From Methanomassiliicoccaceae archaeon DOK (GTDB lineage Archaea > Thermoplasmatota > Thermoplasmata > Methanomassiliicoccales > Methanomethylophilaceae), in the NCBI GenBank assembly GCA_009911715.1, contig CP047880.1:1488001-1552000 (forward strand): 64,000 nucleotides of DNA, written 5' to 3'. Below the pieces are notes generated by a model, which worked only from the letters and a program-made list of their open reading frames with translations, ran no database searches and was not told the DNA's origin. A program made the translations under genes and the position numbers. Position 1 is the stretch's first letter. The number at the start of each line of letters is the position of its first letter. This document shows positions 63,749 through 64,000 of the stretch, in pieces.

Positions 63749-64000
63749 ATGGCATACGACCCGGACATAGCGATAACCCTCTGGCCCGAGTACTTCGATA
63801 TCAACCGCACCAGGTCCGAGGGAAGAAGGCTCCCCAAGGAGCTGTGCGTGTCCAACCCCGACCTCGACATCATCGCCAAAGGCGCGATGATTCTCGACCT
63901 CGAGTACGAGGTCCGCGAGGACATGTCCTATCCGAAGGCACCCCGCGCCAGGCACGGATGCGTCAAGGTCGAGAGAGGCGTCATGTCCAAGACCGAGCTG
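63749..64000 (+). CDS. srp19: signal recognition particle subunit SRP19 (partial)
   Basis: The first 84 codons of SRP19, cut by the window end. It binds the tetraloops of SRP RNA and promotes SRP54 loading. Diagnostic features are the N-terminal ITLWPEYFDINRTRSEGRRL, which carries the RNA-binding Arg residues, and the later basic KAPRARHGCVKV region. Start ATG 63749; TATA-like AATAAATATC about 25 nt upstream suggests a very short leader. Confidence 0.9.
   Translation, partial: MAYDPDIAITLWPEYFDINRTRSEGRRLPKELCVSNPDLDIIAKGAMILDLEYEVREDMSYPKAPRARHGCVKVERGVMSKTEL

Overview
The window comes from a high-GC euryarchaeon, most likely a member of Thermoplasmata / Methanomassiliicoccales. This is inferred from the large subunit of the archaeal replicative DNA polymerase D, archaeal ribosomal and transcription genes (RpoD with a ferredoxin-like insert, S8e, aIF2-beta, EF-1A, EF-2 with the diphthamide-site motif), deoxyhypusine synthase, the archaeal early shikimate route, 16S and 23S rRNA genes about 33 kb apart instead of in one operon, and CCA-encoding tRNA genes. 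No complete gene I could place ends in TAG, while one well-formed gene carries a single in-frame TAG. That fits a lineage that decodes UAG as pyrrolysine, although no pyl genes lie in the window.

Layout. 0-4.5 kb: Nog1-like GTPase and polC. 4.5-6.3 kb: two paralogous zinc-ribbon proteins. 6.3-8.9 kb: S13-S4-S11-RpoD operon. 8.9-9.1 kb: unexplained non-coding segment. 9.1-11.2 kb: deoxyhypusine synthase behind a heteromeric-type SMR exporter pair, with a divergent winged-helix regulator and a palindromic operator. 11.2-13.5 kb: MBL hydrolase, Sua5, methionine aminopeptidase and tRNA-Leu. 13.6-17.0 kb: 23S rRNA (minus) with processing stem and three tandem promoters. 17.0-21.4 kb: DUF61, NifB, a small membrane protein, a short alanyl-tRNA synthetase and tRNA-Ala. 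21.7-29.0 kb: a seven-gene, translationally coupled operon running from aminodideoxyheptulosonate synthase to chorismate mutase / prephenate dehydrogenase. 29-34.6 kb: FGGY kinase, two PH-domain membrane proteins (the smaller with the in-frame TAG) and IlvD. 35-40.2 kb: S12-S7-EF2-EF1A-S10. 40.2-49.5 kb: aminotransferase, a large orphan protein, PyrG, aIF2-beta, a tRNA methylthiotransferase, membrane proteins, tRNA-Gln and a flavodoxin. 49.6-51.7 kb: 16S rRNA (minus) with its processing stem and three promoters. 52.4-59.1 kb: an integrated element. 59.2-64 kb: GNAT, FUSC protein, phosphoesterase, S8e, a PhlG-like protein and the start of SRP19.

The integrated element (52,453-59,079) sits in tRNA-Ser(GCT). 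A 15-bp copy of the tRNA 3' end lies at its far side, next to a tyrosine recombinase. It encodes an HUH-type replication initiator, a DUF1648 membrane protein, a ribbon-helix-helix regulator with probable operators, a small protein and the integrase. Inside it is a sharply AT-rich cassette (about 54.33-57.04 kb) with a Cap4/DUF4297-like nuclease, a translationally coupled SMC/ABC-type ATPase and a truncated Vsr endonuclease. A nuclease plus SMC-like ATPase on a mobile element resembles Lamassu-like defence modules. It is the best candidate here for an undescribed system. No third Lamassu-like subunit or DNA methyltransferase is visible.

Functions, domain assignments and regulatory sites are from reading motifs by eye; no database search, folding program or alignment was run. 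rRNA ends are approximate.
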